From contig JAPPIY010000248.1 in the NCBI GenBank assembly GCA_026914095.1, positions 1 through 5,940 of the forward strand: a stretch of 5,940 nucleotides of DNA, in the 5' to 3' direction. A program made the translations under genes and the position numbers. The stretch is from Oligoflexia bacterium (lineage in GTDB: Bacteria; Bdellovibrionota; Bdellovibrionia; Bdellovibrionales; UBA1609). Shown here in pieces: positions 3,848-5,940 of the stretch. Under the pieces are notes generated by a model. The model made no database searches. It was not told the DNA's origin and saw nothing but the letters and a program-made list of their open reading frames with translations. The first letter of the stretch is position 1; each line of letters starts with the position of its first letter.

Positions 3848-5863
3848 ATGTCAGAAAACAGATCACAAACTCATTTTTACTACCGAGTTCAGCCAAAAGC
3901 GCCTGTTTTTAAAAGCTTCACTTATAAATCGGTGTTAAAATTAAATAAAGGGCAAAGGGTAAAAATTCCTTTTGGCAAAAGAAAACTCAATGGTTTTATT
4001 TTAGAGGAAGAGCCAGCCCCCTTAATGGAAGATCAAAAAATAAAAGAAATTTTAGATTGGGATCAAAACTCAATTCCTTTAAGTGAAAAAAGATTGAATT
4101 GGATGAAATGGCTGAGCGCTTATTATCATTACCCTTTAGGCTCTATTTTAGATTTAAGTTTTCTTCAAGAGAGCTTTAAAAAAAAGGATTCTCCTTTAAA
4201 AACAGATCAAGTGATGACTTTTCAAGAGAGTGAGCTTCTAAAATTAAACAAAGAGCAGGAAAATTGTGTCAATAAAATCTTACAGCATCCTAATTTTCAA
4301 ACCCATTTGATTCATGGAGTAACAGGAAGCGGAAAAACAGAGATCTATATTCAGTTGATAGCTCATGCTTTAAAACAAAACAAACAAGCTTTGGTTTTAT
4401 TGCCGGAGATTTCTTTAACTCCACAAATTGTCCAGCGGCTGGAAAAAATTTTTCTAAATCAAATTGCTCTTCTGCATTCTCAAGTGAGGCCAGCTCAAAA
4501 AAAACAAGCTTGGAAAAGCTTGCTGTCTGGTCAGAAAAACTTACTGGTGGGAACAAGGTCAGCTTTGTTTTGTCCTTTGCCCCGTTTAGGGCTTATTGTT
4601 ATAGATGAAGAGCATGACAGCAGTTTTAAACAGGAAGACAAGTTTCGCTATCATGCCAGAGATTCTGCGATTGTCTTAGCTAAAGAGCTTGATATTCCCA
4701 TTGTATTAGGCTCTGCTACACCTGATTTTTCCTCTTATAAAAAAGCTTTGGATTCTTCTTATAAACTTTATGAGTTAAAGCAAAGAGCTTTTAAACAAAG
4801 TCTGCCTCAAGTGACTGTTGTGGATTTGAAAAACAAAGCCGAAAAATCCTCTTATTTTTGGCTGAGTGATTTACTGTTGAAGAAAGTCGGAGACACTTTA
4901 AACCAAGGGAAACAAGTGGCTTTATTTGTCAATCGGAGGGGACAGGCGACAGCTCTTTTATGCGCAAGCTGTGGTCAGGCTAGAAAGTGTTTAAACTGCG
5001 ATATCAGTTTGACCTTGCACAGACAGGATCATTTAATTTGCCATTACTGCTCTTTTTTGGAAAAAAAGCCTTTGCGCTGTCCCTCTTGTCAATCGGATCG
5101 TTGGATAGAAAAAGGTTTTGGCACACAAAAAGTGGAGGAAGAGTTAAAAAAACTTTTTCCTCAATTTAAAACCTTAAGGGTAGATAGAGACAGCGTTCCC
5201 ACTCAAGAAGAGATGACAAATTTTATTAAGCAAGTGGAAAGCAACCAAGTTCAAATTATTATAGGGACACAGATGCTTTCCAAGGGTTTGAACTTTCCCT
5301 CTATTTATTTGGTGGGCTTGATTTTAGCTGATATGGATTTTCATCTTCCTGATTTTAGAGCGGAAGAGAGAAGTTTTCAAACTCTTCTTCAAATGGCAGG
5401 CCGCGCGGGCCGAGCAGGCTTTGGCGAGGTCATTCTGCAAACTTTTAATCCTCAACATTCCAGCATTCTTTTTGCGGAAAAGCATGATTACAAAGGCTTT
5501 TTTTTAAATGGAATTAAAAGCCGTGAAGTTTGGTCTTACCCTCCTTTTTCCCGACTGTGCCTCCTGCGAATAGACAGTTTAAAAGAAAAAGAGGGACGGG
5601 ATTTTGCCAGACAAACGGCAAAGCAGGCTGAAAAGCTAGCTCTTCCTTTTCAAAAAGGGCAGAAAGTGAAGTATGGAATACAGATTTTAGGGCCCAGCCC
5701 CGCCCCTTTAGTGAAGATAAAAAATCGTTATCGCTTTCAAATTTTAATTAAAGGGGAAAACTATAGGCTGTTAGATCAGTTTTTAAAGAAACTCTTTTTA
5801 GAAGTTCCAAAAAGATCTTTTATTCAACTGAAGGCGGATAGAGATCCTTCTTCTATGTTTTAA
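3848..5863 (+). CDS. priA: primosomal protein N' (replication restart helicase PriA)
   Basis: PriA is a 3'-to-5' superfamily 2 DNA helicase that recognises abandoned replication forks and loads the primosome. The N-terminal 3'-DNA-binding domain spans about 8-105, with IPFGKRKLNGFI at 40-51 and YYHYPLG at 92-98. Then come LNKEQ (133-137), Walker A GVTGSGKT (157-164), LLPEISLTPQ, GTRSALF, DEEH at 253-256, YHARD and GSATPD (288-293). Eight zinc-binding cysteines are at 372, 375, 381, 384, 398, 401, 411 and 414. The second RecA lobe has GFGTQKVEE, RVDRDS, IGTQMLSKGLNFP and QMAGRAGRAG (515-524). The C-terminal domain ends DRDPSSMF, near the usual end. At 671 residues it is about 60 shorter than E. 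coli PriA (732). The missing part lies between the DNA-binding domain and LNKEQ, where the winged helix would be. The start is the only ATG that fits; its ribosome binding site is weak. It probably has its own promoter in the repeats. Confidence 0.97.
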   Translation: MSENRSQTHFYYRVQPKAPVFKSFTYKSVLKLNKGQRVKIPFGKRKLNGFILEEEPAPLMEDQKIKEILDWDQNSIPLSEKRLNWMKWLSAYYHYPLGSILDLSFLQESFKKKDSPLKTDQVMTFQESELLKLNKEQENCVNKILQHPNFQTHLIHGVTGSGKTEIYIQLIAHALKQNKQALVLLPEISLTPQIVQRLEKIFLNQIALLHSQVRPAQKKQAWKSLLSGQKNLLVGTRSALFCPLPRLGLIVIDEEHDSSFKQEDKFRYHARDSAIVLAKELDIPIVLGSATPDFSSYKKALDSSYKLYELKQRAFKQSLPQVTVVDLKNKAEKSSYFWLSDLLLKKVGDTLNQGKQVALFVNRRGQATALLCASCGQARKCLNCDISLTLHRQDHLICHYCSFLEKKPLRCPSCQSDRWIEKGFGTQKVEEELKKLFPQFKTLRVDRDSVPTQEEMTNFIKQVESNQVQIIIGTQMLSKGLNFPSIYLVGLILADMDFHLPDFRAEERSFQTLLQMAGRAGRAGFGEVILQTFNPQHSSILFAEKHDYKGFFLNGIKSREVWSYPPFSRLCLLRIDSLKEKEGRDFARQTAKQAEKLALPFQKGQKVKYGIQILGPSPAPLVKIKNRYRFQILIKGENYRLLDQFLKKLFLEVPKRSFIQLKADRDPSSMF

Positions 5864-5875
5864 GGGCTTTTAAAG

Positions 5876-5940
5876 ATGACTGCTCCTAAAATTTTGTCTT
5901 TGAGCCGATTTTATCACAATCGGAAAAAAGAACTGCCTTG
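5876..5940 (+). CDS. 5' end of an unidentified gene, cut by the window edge
   Basis: An ATG 12 bases after the priA stop opens a frame that stays open to the window end. It gives 21 residues beginning MTAPKILSLSRFYHNRKKEL. The close spacing suggests co-transcription with priA. Twenty-one codons do not allow a family call. Peptide deformylase often follows priA in other bacteria, but the visible start does not show its typical Pro-Asp-Pro-x-Leu segment. The ribosome binding site (AAAG) is weak. Confidence 0.45.
   Translation, partial: MTAPKILSLSRFYHNRKKELP

Noticed and set aside
3714..3938. A 74-codon + strand frame across the repeats and the priA start
   Set aside because: It runs through the palindromic elements and overlaps the first 30 codons of priA in another frame. 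Its sequence is just translated repeat (FPPLFARGQTFAG...). Repeat-derived open frames of this kind are common and show no independent coding signal.
4290..4556. 88-codon minus-strand frame inside priA
   Set aside because: It lies opposite the Walker A to GTRSALF region of priA, whose protein sequence is strongly constrained. It has no ribosome binding site or recognisable motif.

Overview
The window is AT-rich, Gram-negative-type bacterial DNA. It carries four genes on the + strand and the start of a fifth, separated by two gaps of about 310 bp that hold a palindromic repeat family. The repeats, of the ATTCCCGC...GCGGGAAT type, the AT-rich codon use and the Sec-type signal peptide fit a proteobacterium or a bdellovibrionote-like lineage. 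This is inference; nothing here fixes the taxon.

Layout. (1) 84-1370 encodes an exported 428-residue protein built mostly of eight clear tandem ~35-residue helical repeats, plus one decayed repeat in front. The repeat consensus resembles eukaryotic mTERF motifs, and this is the most novel item in the window. (2) 1371-1685 is intergenic. It holds a possible relic of a minus-strand reading frame and one ~100-bp palindromic element whose right arm supplies promoter-like hexamers. (3) 1686-3167 and 3164-3538 form a translationally coupled pair: a biotin carboxylase and a small biotin carrier protein. Together they equal a split alpha chain of a propionyl-/methylcrotonyl-type acyl-CoA carboxylase. 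No carboxyltransferase gene is present. (4) 3539-3847 is intergenic and contains a composite, partly duplicated copy of the same palindromic element. (5) 3848-5863 is priA, the replication-restart helicase, complete in its helicase and zinc motifs but without room for the usual winged-helix domain. (6) 5876-5940 is the start of an unidentified gene closely following priA.

How the parts relate. The carboxylase pair is one functional unit: ATP-dependent carboxylation of biotin on the carrier, with carboxyl transfer by a subunit encoded elsewhere. priA and the repeat protein have no evident link to it. The shared thread is the repeat family. Near-identical right arms (30 of 32 bases) lie just upstream of both the carboxylase operon and priA, each with promoter-like sequence, so the repeats may act as portable promoters as well as RNA hairpins.
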